64,000 bases of DNA from Bacillota bacterium. Its GTDB lineage: Bacteria > Bacillota > Clostridia > Peptostreptococcales > Anaerovoracaceae. The position numbers were made by a program, and so were the translations under genes. Of the stretch, positions 25,090-33,999 are shown piece by piece; the stretch's first letter is position 1; every line of letters starts with the position of its first letter. The notes under the pieces were generated by a model that saw only the letters and a list, made by a program, of their open reading frames with translations, did no database searches and was not told where the DNA came from. Location: contig JAEZLP010000036.1 of assembly GCA_023415235.1 (NCBI GenBank), positions 1 to 64,000 on the forward strand. Direction: 5' to 3'.

Positions 25090-26377
25090 GATTCAATAGC
25101 CCCCTAACCTTTCCGATTAAATACAATGAGCCTGCAAATACGATAACATCATAGGAAGAGGAAATACTGTCTGCGAAACGGCAGACAGCCTCCGGAGATT
25201 CCATTGCAATGCAGCGGTTTCCCCTGTCCGTAATCTGTTTGCATAAAGCGGAAGCGGACAGTTTTCTGGGATTGTCCGGCTCGGTAGCTATGAAATCATC
25301 CGTAATTTTCTCAAATTTCTCCAGCAGCTTGTCAATCTTTTTATCAGCCAGCATCCCCACGATCATCAGAATCCTTCTGCCGCTGAAATGCTCCTCCAGC
25401 ACTGCTCGCAGTGATTCGGCGCCTGCTTCGTTGTGGGCGCCGTCGATGATCACATAGGGATCCTTCTGCAGAATTTCAAATCTGCCCGTCTGTCTGGCTT
25501 TCTCAAAGCCGGCATACAGCTTCTCCTGAACCAGTTCAATAAGCCCTTCCTTTTTCAAAGCCTCCAGCACGGTCAGAGCGCATACGGCGTTGCCGATCTG
25601 GTGATCCCCGATCATGGAGATGGAGAGCCCGCTGTATACCATCCCCTCAATCTCCGTGTCGAAGGTATAGTGGTTCACAGTTTTCTCCCGGATGGTGTAC
25701 CCGATATTCTGAACCTCATATTTCCTGCAGCCTTTTTCGTCTGCAATCCTGCCTATGATATGGGAGGCAGCCGGATCTCCTACATTGTAGATCACAGGAA
25801 CACCGGTCTTGATAATCCCTGCCTTCTCATAGGCTATTTTTTCCAGTGTATCTCCCAAATATTCCATATGGTCAAAGGAGATTGATGTAATTACCGACAC
25901 AGCCGGCCTGCTCACCATATTGGTGGAATCTCCGATTCCTCCAAGGCCAACCTCAAGAACCAGAAAGTCCGGTTCCTGCTTCGAAAAGTACAGGAAAGCG
26001 ATGGCGGTGATCAGCTCGAATTCCGTCGGCGATTCCAGCCCTTCCGAAAGCATGACCTCCACCTTTTCCAGCACCAGCTCCGTATAGCGGATCAGATCCT
26101 CTTCAGAAATCTCAGAGCCGTTATACTCCATTCTCTCCGTAAATCGTTCCAGATACGGTGAAGTATAAAGCGCCGTCCTGTATCCGTTTTCCTGAAGCAC
26201 GGAATAGAGATACCGGCAGACGGAACCTTTTCCGTTTGTCCCTGCTACATGGATCACCTTCATCCGCTCCTGGGGGTTTCCCAGAAGGTCCATCAGCCTG
26301 GTCATCCGTTCAAGTCCCAGTCTGCTTCCGTATTTTTGAAAGCTGTGAATCTTCTCCAGTGTTTCCTGATATGTCAT
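25076..26377 (-). CDS. folC: folylpolyglutamate synthase / dihydrofolate synthase
   Basis: A 433-aa Mur-ligase-type enzyme that adds glutamates to folate, and in many bacteria also makes dihydrofolate. The ATP loop VAGTNGKGSVCRYL lies near residues 43-56, LEVGLGGIGDSTNMV follows, then SFDHMEYLGDTLEKIAYEK and the C-terminal DGAHNEAGAESL. It starts 1 bp from the valS stop, the widespread valS-folC pair. Confidence 0.94.
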   Translation of the reverse strand: MTYQETLEKIHSFQKYGSRLGLERMTRLMDLLGNPQERMKVIHVAGTNGKGSVCRYLYSVLQENGYRTALYTSPYLERFTERMEYNGSEISEEDLIRYTELVLEKVEVMLSEGLESPTEFELITAIAFLYFSKQEPDFLVLEVGLGGIGDSTNMVSRPAVSVITSISFDHMEYLGDTLEKIAYEKAGIIKTGVPVIYNVGDPAASHIIGRIADEKGCRKYEVQNIGYTIREKTVNHYTFDTEIEGMVYSGLSISMIGDHQIGNAVCALTVLEALKKEGLIELVQEKLYAGFEKARQTGRFEILQKDPYVIIDGAHNEAGAESLRAVLEEHFSGRRILMIVGMLADKKIDKLLEKFEKITDDFIATEPDNPRKLSASALCKQITDRGNRCIAMESPEAVCRFADSISSSYDVIVFAGSLYLIGKVRGLLNREEE

Positions 26378-29073
26378 TAGATTTTTTTCTCCACCAGCGC
26401 AAGGCGTTCTGTAATCTTCACCAGCATATCCTCATACTTGGCCAGCTTTTCCCGTTCATCGTTGATGACCTTTTCAGGCGCTTTGCTGACAAAGCCCTCG
26501 TTGGACAGCTTCCCGGAAACCCGTTTCACTTCGCCTTCCAATCTGGTTTTTTCCTTCTGGAGGCGTTCATATTCCGCCTTGTAGTCCAGCAAATCGTCCA
26601 GCGGAATATAGATTTCCACATTGCCGATAACCGCGGACATGACTTCCTCCGGAACCATTGCTTTATCAGTGATAAATTTGATCTCAGTAATATTGGCCAG
26701 GCTCTTGATATACCGTTCTCCGCCCTTGATCTGATCCATTTCCTTTCCTGAGGACAGGATCACCGCGCTCAGCTTTTTCGACGGAGCAGCCTCTGCTTCC
26801 GCGCGGATATTCCGGATGCTCCGGATGGCTTCCATTGCCAGCTCCAGCTTTTTCACCTCTGCCTCAAAGGTCAGAGCTTCATCGTATACCGGCCAGCTCT
26901 CCTTGATTAAAAATCCTTCCGGATTCTCATCGGTTGCCGGATTTTGGGGCAGGAAGCTCCAAATCTCCTCCGTAATAAAAGGCATAAACGGATGAAGCAG
27001 CTTCAACATATCCTTTAAGGCCCGTACCAGTACGAATCGAGCAACCTTTTTATCCTCTTCGTCATCGCCGTACAGCCTGCTCTTTACCAGTTCAATATAC
27101 CAGTCGCAGTATTCGTTCCAGATCAGCTCATATGCCTTCTGGGCAGCCAGAGACAGTTCAAATCGTTCCATGTTTGCCGTAGCTTCCCGGACCGCTTCAT
27201 TCACTCTGGCAAGAATCCATTTATCTTCATCCTGCAGAGCTAGGCTTCCGATCCCCTGAGCTTCGTCGGCCATAGCCCGGAATTCGCCGTTTTCATCCTG
27301 AAGGTTCATAATTACAAATCGTGAAGCATTCCAGAGCTTGTTGGCAAAGTTGCGGCTCGATTCCAGCTTGTCTGTCTTGAAGCGCATATCGTTGCCCGGG
27401 GTGATTCCCGTCGTCAGCATAAACCGCAGCGCATCGGCTCCGTACTGATCAATGATTTCCAGCGGATCAACTCCGTTGCCAAGGGATTTGCTCATCTTGC
27501 GGCCTTCGGCGTCTCTCACGAGTCCATGAACGTATACGTATTTAAACGGGACTTCTCCCATCATTTCAAGGCTGGAAAACACCATTCTGACAACCCAGAA
27601 GAAAATAATATCATATCCCGTTACCAGTACGTCGGTAGGGAAGAAATATTTCAGATCCTCCGTCTGTTCCGGCCATCCCAAGGTGGAAAACGGCCACAGG
27701 GCGGAGCTGAACCAGGTGTCAAGAACATCCTCGTCTTGCTTGAGGTTTGAACTGCCGCACTTTCCGCAGCGTTCCGGCTGCGTTGCCGAAACGATCATCT
27801 CGCCGCAGTCCTGACAATAGTAGGCGGGGATTCTGTGACCCCACCAGAGCTGCCTGGAAATGCACCAGTCTTTGATGTTTTCAAGCCAGTGCAGATAGAT
27901 CTTTTCAAAACGTTCCGGCACATGGACCAGATCCTTGGTCTTGGCCGCCTCAATGGCAGGCTGCGCCAGCTCGTGCATTTTGACGAACCACTGATCGGAC
28001 AGCATCGGCTCGATAACGGTATCGCAGCGGTAGCACCCTCCGATGGGTATGATTTTCTCTTCTATTTTTACCAGATAGCCCGCTTCCTCCAGATCCTTCA
28101 CCCAGGCTTTTCTGCATTCAAAGCGGTCCATTCCCTCATACTTTCCAGCCAGCTTGTTCATGGTGGCGTCGGCATTGATACAGGACGGACTGTTCAAATT
28201 GTGGCGTTCTCCCACTTCAAAATCGTTGGGGTCGTGAGCCGGTGTAATCTTCACCGCTCCGGTTCCTTTTTCCGGGTCAGGATAGGAATCTGCAATGACC
28301 GGAATCTCTTTTCCGACAAGGGGGATCACGACCATCTTTCCAACGAGAGATTGATATCTTTCGTCATCGGGATGAACGGCAATCGCCACGTCTCCGAACA
28401 TGGTCTCCGGTCTTGAGGTGGCGACGGTGATTCCTTCGCTGCCGTCAGCGCCGGGATATCTGAAGTAGTAATACTTGCCCGTTTTGTCCTCATGCTCCAC
28501 TTCAGCGTCGGACAGGGAGGTACCGCAGCTCGGACACCAGTTGATCAGCCGGTTTCCACGGTAGATCAAACCCTTCTCATAGAGCTTGACAAAGGTTTCG
28601 ATAACCGCCTGGTTGCACCCTTCGTCCATGGTGAAGCGTTCTCTGTCCCAATCGCAGGAATTGCCCAGCTTGCGCACCTGTTCAGTAATTTTGTTTCCGT
28701 AAAGTTTCTTCCAATCCCAGGCCCGCTTCAGGAACTCTTCTCTTCCCAGTTCCTCCTTGGTAATCCCTTCTTCGGTCCTGATCTTGTCCGCTACCTTGAC
28801 CTCGGTTGCGATGCTTGCGTGATCCGTTCCCGGAAGCCACAATGCGCTGTAGCCCTGCATTCTCTTCCAGCGAGTCAGGACATCCTGCAGCGTCTGATCC
28901 AAAGCATGACCCATATGGAGCTGCCCCGTGATATTCGGCGGCGGCATAACGATGGTGAAGGGAGTTTTATTGGTATCCCGCGTGGCTTTAAAGGCTCCGC
29001 CCTTTTCCCATTTCGCATAGATCCTGTCTTCAAAATCCTTTGGATTATAGGTTTTCGCTAAGTTTTTTTCCAT
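26377..29073 (-). CDS. valS: valyl-tRNA synthetase
   Basis: An 898-aa class I aminoacyl-tRNA synthetase with the HIGH-type motif PPPNITGQLHMGHAL, the editing domain (ATSRPETMFGDVAIAVHP), a zinc-type CxxC pair (CQDCGE, CGKCGSS), KMSKSLGNGVDP, and a C-terminal coiled coil (about 835-895) typical of ValRS. The length is normal. Its start lies 29 bp inside larC. No T-box leader is seen, as expected when the gene is internal to an operon. Confidence 0.97.
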   Translation of the reverse strand: MEKNLAKTYNPKDFEDRIYAKWEKGGAFKATRDTNKTPFTIVMPPPNITGQLHMGHALDQTLQDVLTRWKRMQGYSALWLPGTDHASIATEVKVADKIRTEEGITKEELGREEFLKRAWDWKKLYGNKITEQVRKLGNSCDWDRERFTMDEGCNQAVIETFVKLYEKGLIYRGNRLINWCPSCGTSLSDAEVEHEDKTGKYYYFRYPGADGSEGITVATSRPETMFGDVAIAVHPDDERYQSLVGKMVVIPLVGKEIPVIADSYPDPEKGTGAVKITPAHDPNDFEVGERHNLNSPSCINADATMNKLAGKYEGMDRFECRKAWVKDLEEAGYLVKIEEKIIPIGGCYRCDTVIEPMLSDQWFVKMHELAQPAIEAAKTKDLVHVPERFEKIYLHWLENIKDWCISRQLWWGHRIPAYYCQDCGEMIVSATQPERCGKCGSSNLKQDEDVLDTWFSSALWPFSTLGWPEQTEDLKYFFPTDVLVTGYDIIFFWVVRMVFSSLEMMGEVPFKYVYVHGLVRDAEGRKMSKSLGNGVDPLEIIDQYGADALRFMLTTGITPGNDMRFKTDKLESSRNFANKLWNASRFVIMNLQDENGEFRAMADEAQGIGSLALQDEDKWILARVNEAVREATANMERFELSLAAQKAYELIWNEYCDWYIELVKSRLYGDDEEDKKVARFVLVRALKDMLKLLHPFMPFITEEIWSFLPQNPATDENPEGFLIKESWPVYDEALTFEAEVKKLELAMEAIRSIRNIRAEAEAAPSKKLSAVILSSGKEMDQIKGGERYIKSLANITEIKFITDKAMVPEEVMSAVIGNVEIYIPLDDLLDYKAEYERLQKEKTRLEGEVKRVSGKLSNEGFVSKAPEKVINDEREKLAKYEDMLVKITERLALVEKKI

Positions 29074-30340
29074 GATGACACCTCTTTACTATTTCATAAA
29101 CTTCATTCAATGAAAGATTGTTTTCCTTTGCAATTCTCGCGCAGTCTTCATATTCCGGCTGGACTCTCTCCAGCCCGCGGACCGTAACAGACTTCACGCG
29201 AACCTCTCCCAGCTCCGTCTTAACGGTTTTGAATTTTCTCTTTAGAGTGATCCGGTCCATTTCCTGGGTTCGAATCCCTATTGTGCCGGTTTCCCTGAAT
29301 ATGATATTGGAAAACTCTTCCGCTTCTTCCCTTTTGCACAGGACGGAAAGCATCACAGCCGGACGGTTCTTCTTCATCTGGATCGGCGTGAAATAAGCGT
29401 CCAGAGCTCCCGCATCCATGAGCCGGGTCAGTGTATGGCCCAGCACCTCGCCTGTGGTATTATCGATGTTGGTCTCAAGCAGTGTGACCTTATCCCTGAT
29501 CCTTTCACCGCTGTCGGAATCGGCGCCTGCCGCCGTTGTTCCAGCGTTCTCTGAAGCAGTTCCCAGAATCAGGCGAAGGGCATTGAGCCTTCCTGTTTCA
29601 GTCTTGCCGAAGCCGTACCCCACCTTCTCCACCAGCATGTCCGGCATCTTGCCGCAGCTCTGGGAGACCGTTTTCAGGATTCCGAATCCTGTGGGCGTTA
29701 CCAACTCAGCCTGGATGTCTTCCGTCACAATTGGGATTCCGCTGCCTCCCAGCATTTTTACCACCGCCGGGACCGGCACCGGCAACCGCCCATGCCTGCA
29801 GTGGATGAAGCCCTGTCCCTCGTGAACCGGAGAGCATACTATCCTGTCTACCTGAAGCATATCGAGGCAAACCGCCGCCCCAACGATATCCACGATGGAA
29901 TCAATAGCTCCCACCTCGTGGAAATGTACCTCCTCGATCTCTTTTCCGTGAACTGCGGCTTCCGCTCTGGCAATTTCCGTGAATACGGCGATGGATAACT
30001 CCTTCGCCTTTTGGCTGATTCCGCTGGAATTGATAATATGGCTGATATCCGCCAGGCTTCTCTCCTTTTCCCCATGATGGTGAACGCTGTCATGATCGTA
30101 GTCTCCATGGCCGCTATGATCGTGAACACAGCTCGTATCCCCATGAAGCGTCACCCTGACATCGGTTCCGCTGATGGAGTATCGGTTGATCTTCCTTATA
30201 TCAATCTGATAGCCCTTAACGCCCAGCTTTTGTATCTCTTCCGTAACAGCAGTCGGATCGAGGCCAAGATCAATCAACGCCCCGATGCACATATCGCCGC
30301 TGATTCCCGCAAAGCAGTCAAAGTACAGAATTCTTTCCAT
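29045..30340 (-). CDS. larC: nickel insertion protein LarC (pyridinium-3,5-bisthiocarboxylate mononucleotide nickel chelatase)
   Basis: A 431-aa CTP-dependent nickel insertase for the NPN cofactor. It starts LYFDCFAGISGDMCIGALIDLG, has a His-rich stretch around residues 73-91 (DHSGHGDYDHDSVHHHG) suitable for nickel binding, EIEEVHFHEVGAIDSIVDIVG, and ETNIDNTTGEVLGH in the C-terminal part. In Lactiplantibacillus plantarum larC is made by programmed frameshifting from larC1 and larC2; here the frame is continuous. larB lies 52 bp upstream. Confidence 0.93.
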   Translation of the reverse strand: MERILYFDCFAGISGDMCIGALIDLGLDPTAVTEEIQKLGVKGYQIDIRKINRYSISGTDVRVTLHGDTSCVHDHSGHGDYDHDSVHHHGEKERSLADISHIINSSGISQKAKELSIAVFTEIARAEAAVHGKEIEEVHFHEVGAIDSIVDIVGAAVCLDMLQVDRIVCSPVHEGQGFIHCRHGRLPVPVPAVVKMLGGSGIPIVTEDIQAELVTPTGFGILKTVSQSCGKMPDMLVEKVGYGFGKTETGRLNALRLILGTASENAGTTAAGADSDSGERIRDKVTLLETNIDNTTGEVLGHTLTRLMDAGALDAYFTPIQMKKNRPAVMLSVLCKREEAEEFSNIIFRETGTIGIRTQEMDRITLKRKFKTVKTELGEVRVKSVTVRGLERVQPEYEDCARIAKENNLSLNEVYEIVKRCHHGKKLSENL

Positions 30341-30392
30341 ATATTTCTCCTATAAAGCAGTCTATTGAAGAACTGTCACTTATTATTTCATC

Positions 30393-31139
30393 CTAAAGCT
30401 GATTGATTCTGGAGGCTAAATGCCCCGCTCCGAATCCGTTGTCGATATTCATTACCGCAACGCCGGCGGCACAGCTGTTCAGCATGGTCAGCAGCGCCGA
30501 TATGCCGCCGAAGCTGGCTCCGTAGCCCACACTGGTTGGGACTGCGATTACCGGCTTGTCTACCAGACCGCCGATCACACTGGCCAGCGCTCCTTCCATT
30601 CCGGCGATCACGATCACAACATTGGCGGCTCTGATTCGGTCCAGTCTGGCAAATAAACGATGGATTCCAGCCACCCCGACGTCGTAGATCCGGTCTACCC
30701 GGTTTCCCATGGTTTCCGCAGTGATCGCCGCTTCCTCAGCCACAGGAATATCCGAGGTTCCGGCCGTGACGACGGCGATGATCTTTTCCGAAAGGACCTC
30801 TTCCTTTTTCTTCACGACAAAAGCTCTTGCGTCTGGATAGTAAACCGTCTCCGGCACTGTTGCCCTTACCTTTTCAAAAACCTCCGCGGAAGCTCTGGTG
30901 CCGAGAATATTTGAGTTCTTTTCCTTCATCTTTTCCACGATGGCGGCTACCTGTTCCGGTGTTTTTCCTTCACAAAAAATAGTTTCAGGATAACCGGTCC
31001 TGATATTCCGATGCTGGTCTATATTTGCAAAGCCGATATCCTGGAAAGGAAGCTCCTTCAATTTCCCCAGGGCTTCCGAAGGATTCATTTTTCCCTCGGC
31101 CACCTGATTCAGGACGTTCTGTAAATAGGACTGATCCAT
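30393..31139 (-). CDS. larB: NPN biosynthesis carboxylase/hydrolase LarB
   Basis: A 248-aa protein whose C-terminal half resembles AIR carboxylase (PurE). LarB carboxylates and hydrolyses nicotinic acid adenine dinucleotide to begin nickel-pincer cofactor synthesis. The motifs VTAGTSDIPVAEEA, VIAGMEGALASVIGGL, and PVIAVPTSVGYGASFGG are intact. The gene lies between larC and the nickel transporter genes on the same strand, which supports its assignment over purE. Confidence 0.92.
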   Translation of the reverse strand: MDQSYLQNVLNQVAEGKMNPSEALGKLKELPFQDIGFANIDQHRNIRTGYPETIFCEGKTPEQVAAIVEKMKEKNSNILGTRASAEVFEKVRATVPETVYYPDARAFVVKKKEEVLSEKIIAVVTAGTSDIPVAEEAAITAETMGNRVDRIYDVGVAGIHRLFARLDRIRAANVVIVIAGMEGALASVIGGLVDKPVIAVPTSVGYGASFGGISALLTMLNSCAAGVAVMNIDNGFGAGHLASRINQL

Positions 31140-31194
31140 GATACTACCCCGTTTTCTTCGTATTAGAAAATTTTATAATAGAATACGTGAAATG

Positions 31195-31926
31195 TCAAAA
31201 TATATCTCTATTTTGCAGGCTCAGAGGAACCTCAAGATCCGACCGGTCCATCAGCTCCTGATTGCGGAAAAGCTCCATAGGCTCTCCGTCGGCAAAAACC
31301 TGTCCTCTGCTCAGAATGATCACTCTGTCGCAAAGATCCAGAACAAGATCAAGATCATGGGTTGCAATGAGTTTCGTATGATTCAGTTCCTTCATGGCAT
31401 TGATAAAATTTCGCCTGCTTTTCGGGTCCAGATAGGAGCTGGGTTCGTCAAAGAGGAGCACATCTGGATTCATGGCCAAAACCGCTGCAATGGCCACATT
31501 CCTTTTTTCACCTCCGGATAGCTTTTGCGGCGCCCGACTGATTAAATGGTCGATTTTCATCGTCGAAATCGCCTTCTCCGTCATTTTTTTTACTTCATCC
31601 TCTGGATATCCGAAGTTTCTTGGCCCGAATGCAACATCGTCATAAACCCTGGACATAAAAAGCTGGTGATCCGGGTCCTGAAAGACAAAGCCCACCTTTT
31701 TTCGGACGTCTTCCAACCGTTCCCTTCTTACGGGAATTCCCGCAATCACAATTTCGCCTTCCTTGATCGGGTGGATTCCCACCAGCAGAGAAAGCAGCGT
31801 CGATTTTCCCGCTCCGTTCCCGCCTACCACAGCCACGGTGCTGCCCTCTGCGACGTTGATGTTCACATTCGTCAGTGCATGGTTTCCATCCGGGTATGTA
31901 AAGTTCAAGTTTCTGATTTGAATCAC
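31195..31926 (-). CDS. larO: ECF-type nickel transporter ATPase (LarO/CbiO-like)
   Basis: A 243-aa ABC ATPase. Walker A GGNGAGKSTLL, Q-loop VFQDPDHQLF, signature LSGGEKRNVAIA, Walker B DVLLFDEPSSYLD and the H-loop ATHDLDLV are present. The start is GTG at 31926, with GGAGGAG at 4-nt spacing. The longer frame from 31956 begins upstream of that site. It powers the LarQ/LarMN membrane module. Assignment to nickel rather than cobalt rests on the neighbouring larB, larC and larE genes and the absence of cobalamin genes in the window. Confidence 0.85.
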   Translation of the reverse strand: MIQIRNLNFTYPDGNHALTNVNINVAEGSTVAVVGGNGAGKSTLLSLLVGIHPIKEGEIVIAGIPVRRERLEDVRKKVGFVFQDPDHQLFMSRVYDDVAFGPRNFGYPEDEVKKMTEKAISTMKIDHLISRAPQKLSGGEKRNVAIAAVLAMNPDVLLFDEPSSYLDPKSRRNFINAMKELNHTKLIATHDLDLVLDLCDRVIILSRGQVFADGEPMELFRNQELMDRSDLEVPLSLQNRDIF

Positions 31927-31967
31927 TTTGCTCCTCCTGTATTTGAATCCTTCCAATATTAATTATT

Positions 31968-32768
31968 CTAACCAAACAGGCTTCCGATCATGACACTGAC
32001 ATTAACCCATCTCATCAGAAGAAATACCGTGCATAATGCCAGCAGATACACGACATCGGAGAAGCCCATGGGATTCGACGCCGCAAAATGATAGTCTCCG
32101 TTAAAGCCTCTCAGTTTCATAGCCGTATAAACCCTTTCCGCCCGATCGAAGCTCCGAAGCAGAAGCTGACCCATAAAGGTGCCCGCATGTTCCATCCGGA
32201 TCCCCTTCTGCCTCCCAGACCGAAGATGATAAGCGGTCATCATGCTTCCCGCCTCAATCAATAGAAGGCCAAGATACCGGAATGTCAGCATGAGCTGAAG
32301 GATGAAAATCTTGGGAACCCGGATTCTTAACAATTGATAGGCAAGGCGATCCATCGCCGTCGTTGCGATGAGTACCAGCACTGCCATGACCGTAAGGGCG
32401 GTTTTAAGCAGGATGGAAGCGAAAGACAGAAAACCGTATGATACCGGCGCCCCCAACAGAAGAAAGGCGGTTTCCCTGTCCAGAAACGGATTGGACAAGC
32501 CCGCAAAAAAAGCAAAGGGCAGCGCAATCAGCAATCTGGAAAGCACCGGCCTATACGGGATCTCACCCAGAGACATCAGCAGGATGGGATAGAAAAAAAA
32601 TGGAATCAGACCGCTGACGTCATACTTGTGAAAGGAGATTACAACCATCAGATAAACGATGGTTGTAATCATCTTCGCCATGGGATGAATGCGGTGAATA
32701 ATCGTGTCCTTCTCTGCCAAATTCTCAAGTGACTGTATTTTGTTCAGCGATTCGCTTAGCTTTGACAT
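31968..32768 (-). CDS. larQ: ECF-type nickel transporter transmembrane subunit (LarQ/CbiQ-like)
   Basis: A 266-aa membrane protein with about five to six hydrophobic helices. It has the EAGSMMTAYHLRSGR and RVYTAMKLRGFNG segments that couple to the ATPase in the CbiQ/EcfT family. The start MSKLSESLNKIQ overlaps the larMN stop by 13 bp; the binding site is weak, which fits translational coupling. A longer reading with an acidic start is possible but has no better site. Confidence 0.85.
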   Translation of the reverse strand: MSKLSESLNKIQSLENLAEKDTIIHRIHPMAKMITTIVYLMVVISFHKYDVSGLIPFFFYPILLMSLGEIPYRPVLSRLLIALPFAFFAGLSNPFLDRETAFLLLGAPVSYGFLSFASILLKTALTVMAVLVLIATTAMDRLAYQLLRIRVPKIFILQLMLTFRYLGLLLIEAGSMMTAYHLRSGRQKGIRMEHAGTFMGQLLLRSFDRAERVYTAMKLRGFNGDYHFAASNPMGFSDVVYLLALCTVFLLMRWVNVSVMIGSLFG

Positions 32769-33775
32769 TGATTCGGTTTCACTTTCTTTTTCCAGCGATT
32801 GATCAGATAGCCCGCAAGACACGCCAGGCCAAGGGTGATTCCTCCTCCCACAATGCCTGAAACCGAAGTTCCGGCAGCCGTGTCAGATTCCGTACCGTTT
32901 TTAAAGCCGTAATCAGGCAGGAATGAGGTGATTCCCTGTATTTTCTCCGCAAACCGGTATGCCTGACCCTCTGCCTCCAGTTCCGCAGTACCGGCAACTC
33001 CTTCCATGGACCATTCCAGACCGTCCGGAGAAGCGGATGCAAAGAGGGACAGTGCTCCGCCAATCAACAGTGCGATGATCAAAAGGGTCGTGATTAATTT
33101 CTTTCTTTCCATTCTTTTTTTGAAATCCGCTTCGTCTGCCCCTTCAAGCAGGGATGGATTGCATTGATAGACAAAGGACAGCACCGCTGCGGTAGCAATT
33201 CCCTCCACCAGACCAATGGCCAGATGGATCGGCTGCATCAGCGCGGTAAAGGAAGCGAACGGCAGCTCCGTTACCCCGGAAATCCATGTCTGTAGCACCA
33301 CGGAAAAAGCGCCCAGCTGCAATCCGGCAACCACCGCCAGGATGGCTCCAAGGGTAATCCTTTTCGGATCAAAGGATTTTTTGATAATTTGCCGATAGAT
33401 CATCGGATATGCGATGAAGCAGGCATAGAACCCCATATTGAAAATATTGCAGCCCAGGGCGAGAAGCCCCCCGTCTGCGAAGAACAGCGCTTGTATCAGG
33501 ATTACCGCCGACAATACTAAAAAAGCGGCGTAGGGGCCAAGTAAGGCCGCAAGAAGGATGCCGCCTCCAATGTGTCCGCTTGAGCCGGTAGCCGGTATGG
33601 TGAAGTTGATCATCTGCCCCGCAAAGACAAAGGCTCCCATAACCCCCATAAGCGGAACCTTCTTATCATCCAATTCTTCTTTCACTTTTCTGACCGAATA
33701 GCCGATGGCACCGGCGCTGGCGGCCATCATGACTCCACCCACCGCGGGTGTGATCAATGCGTCTGCCATATGCAT
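32756..33775 (-). CDS. fused nickel-binding membrane component LarMN (CbiM/NikM + NikN)
   Basis: A 339-aa protein. The first ~210 residues are a CbiM/NikM substrate-specificity protein, starting MHMADALITPAVGGVMM; the N-terminal Met-His-Met binds the metal once the initiator is placed. The motifs SGHIGGGILLAALLGPYAAF and LGCNIFNMGFYACF are intact. The C-terminal ~110 residues are NikN-like, with a membrane helix, the hallmark SPDGLEW and a final helix. Fusion of M and N is seen in a subset of nickel systems. It is the first gene of the operon and lies behind a long leader with a terminator. Confidence 0.88.
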   Translation of the reverse strand: MHMADALITPAVGGVMMAASAGAIGYSVRKVKEELDDKKVPLMGVMGAFVFAGQMINFTIPATGSSGHIGGGILLAALLGPYAAFLVLSAVILIQALFFADGGLLALGCNIFNMGFYACFIAYPMIYRQIIKKSFDPKRITLGAILAVVAGLQLGAFSVVLQTWISGVTELPFASFTALMQPIHLAIGLVEGIATAAVLSFVYQCNPSLLEGADEADFKKRMERKKLITTLLIIALLIGGALSLFASASPDGLEWSMEGVAGTAELEAEGQAYRFAEKIQGITSFLPDYGFKNGTESDTAAGTSVSGIVGGGITLGLACLAGYLINRWKKKVKPNQCQS

Positions 33776-33923
33776 GGTTCTACTCCCTTTCTATCTGACA
33801 CAAAAAATACCATGAAGCTGAATCGTTCTGACTCATCAACACCTTCATGGTACTGTATCGCTTGAGCTTTTCTATGTTACGGCATTTTCAAATACCGGGA
33901 GCGTCTTCCTGACACTTTCTTTC
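33776..33923 (-). promoter_or_regulatory. leader of the nickel transporter operon: candidate riboswitch/attenuator
   Basis: About 148 nt between the promoter and larMN. Read 5' to 3' on the minus strand it contains a short stem GTGTC/GACGC, a 7-bp hairpin CGGTATT-TGAA-AATGCCG (33880-33897), and a long terminator stem (33808-33852) with T7 about 25 nt before the start codon. A terminator between promoter and first gene points to conditional termination. No NiCo, cobalamin or other riboswitch consensus that I know is visible. Confidence 0.55.
33801..33852 (-). terminator. terminator hairpin in the larMN leader
   Basis: 10-bp stem TACCATGAAG/CTTCATGGTA with a 25-nt loop, followed on the minus strand by TTTTTTG. 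It lies upstream of larMN, so it must be regulated if the operon is to be expressed from the mapped promoter. Confidence 0.75.
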
Positions 33924-33929
33924 ATTGGT

Positions 33930-33958
33930 ATTATATCCGAGGGACCAAAATATGTCAA
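33930..33958 (-). promoter_or_regulatory. sigma-A promoter of the nickel transporter operon
   Basis: TTGACA (complement of 33953-33958), 17 bp, TATAAT (complement of 33930-33935): exact consensus. Confidence 0.88.
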
Positions 33959-33999
33959 TGTCATAGTCCTGAAAACGTGCTTATTTCATCTTATTGACC

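Noticed and set aside
33818..33842. TTGATGAGTCA ... ACGAT in the larMN leader recalls a hammerhead ribozyme core
   Set aside because: The invariant CUGANGA...GAAA core is not matched on the second strand, and the sequence is the loop of a terminator.
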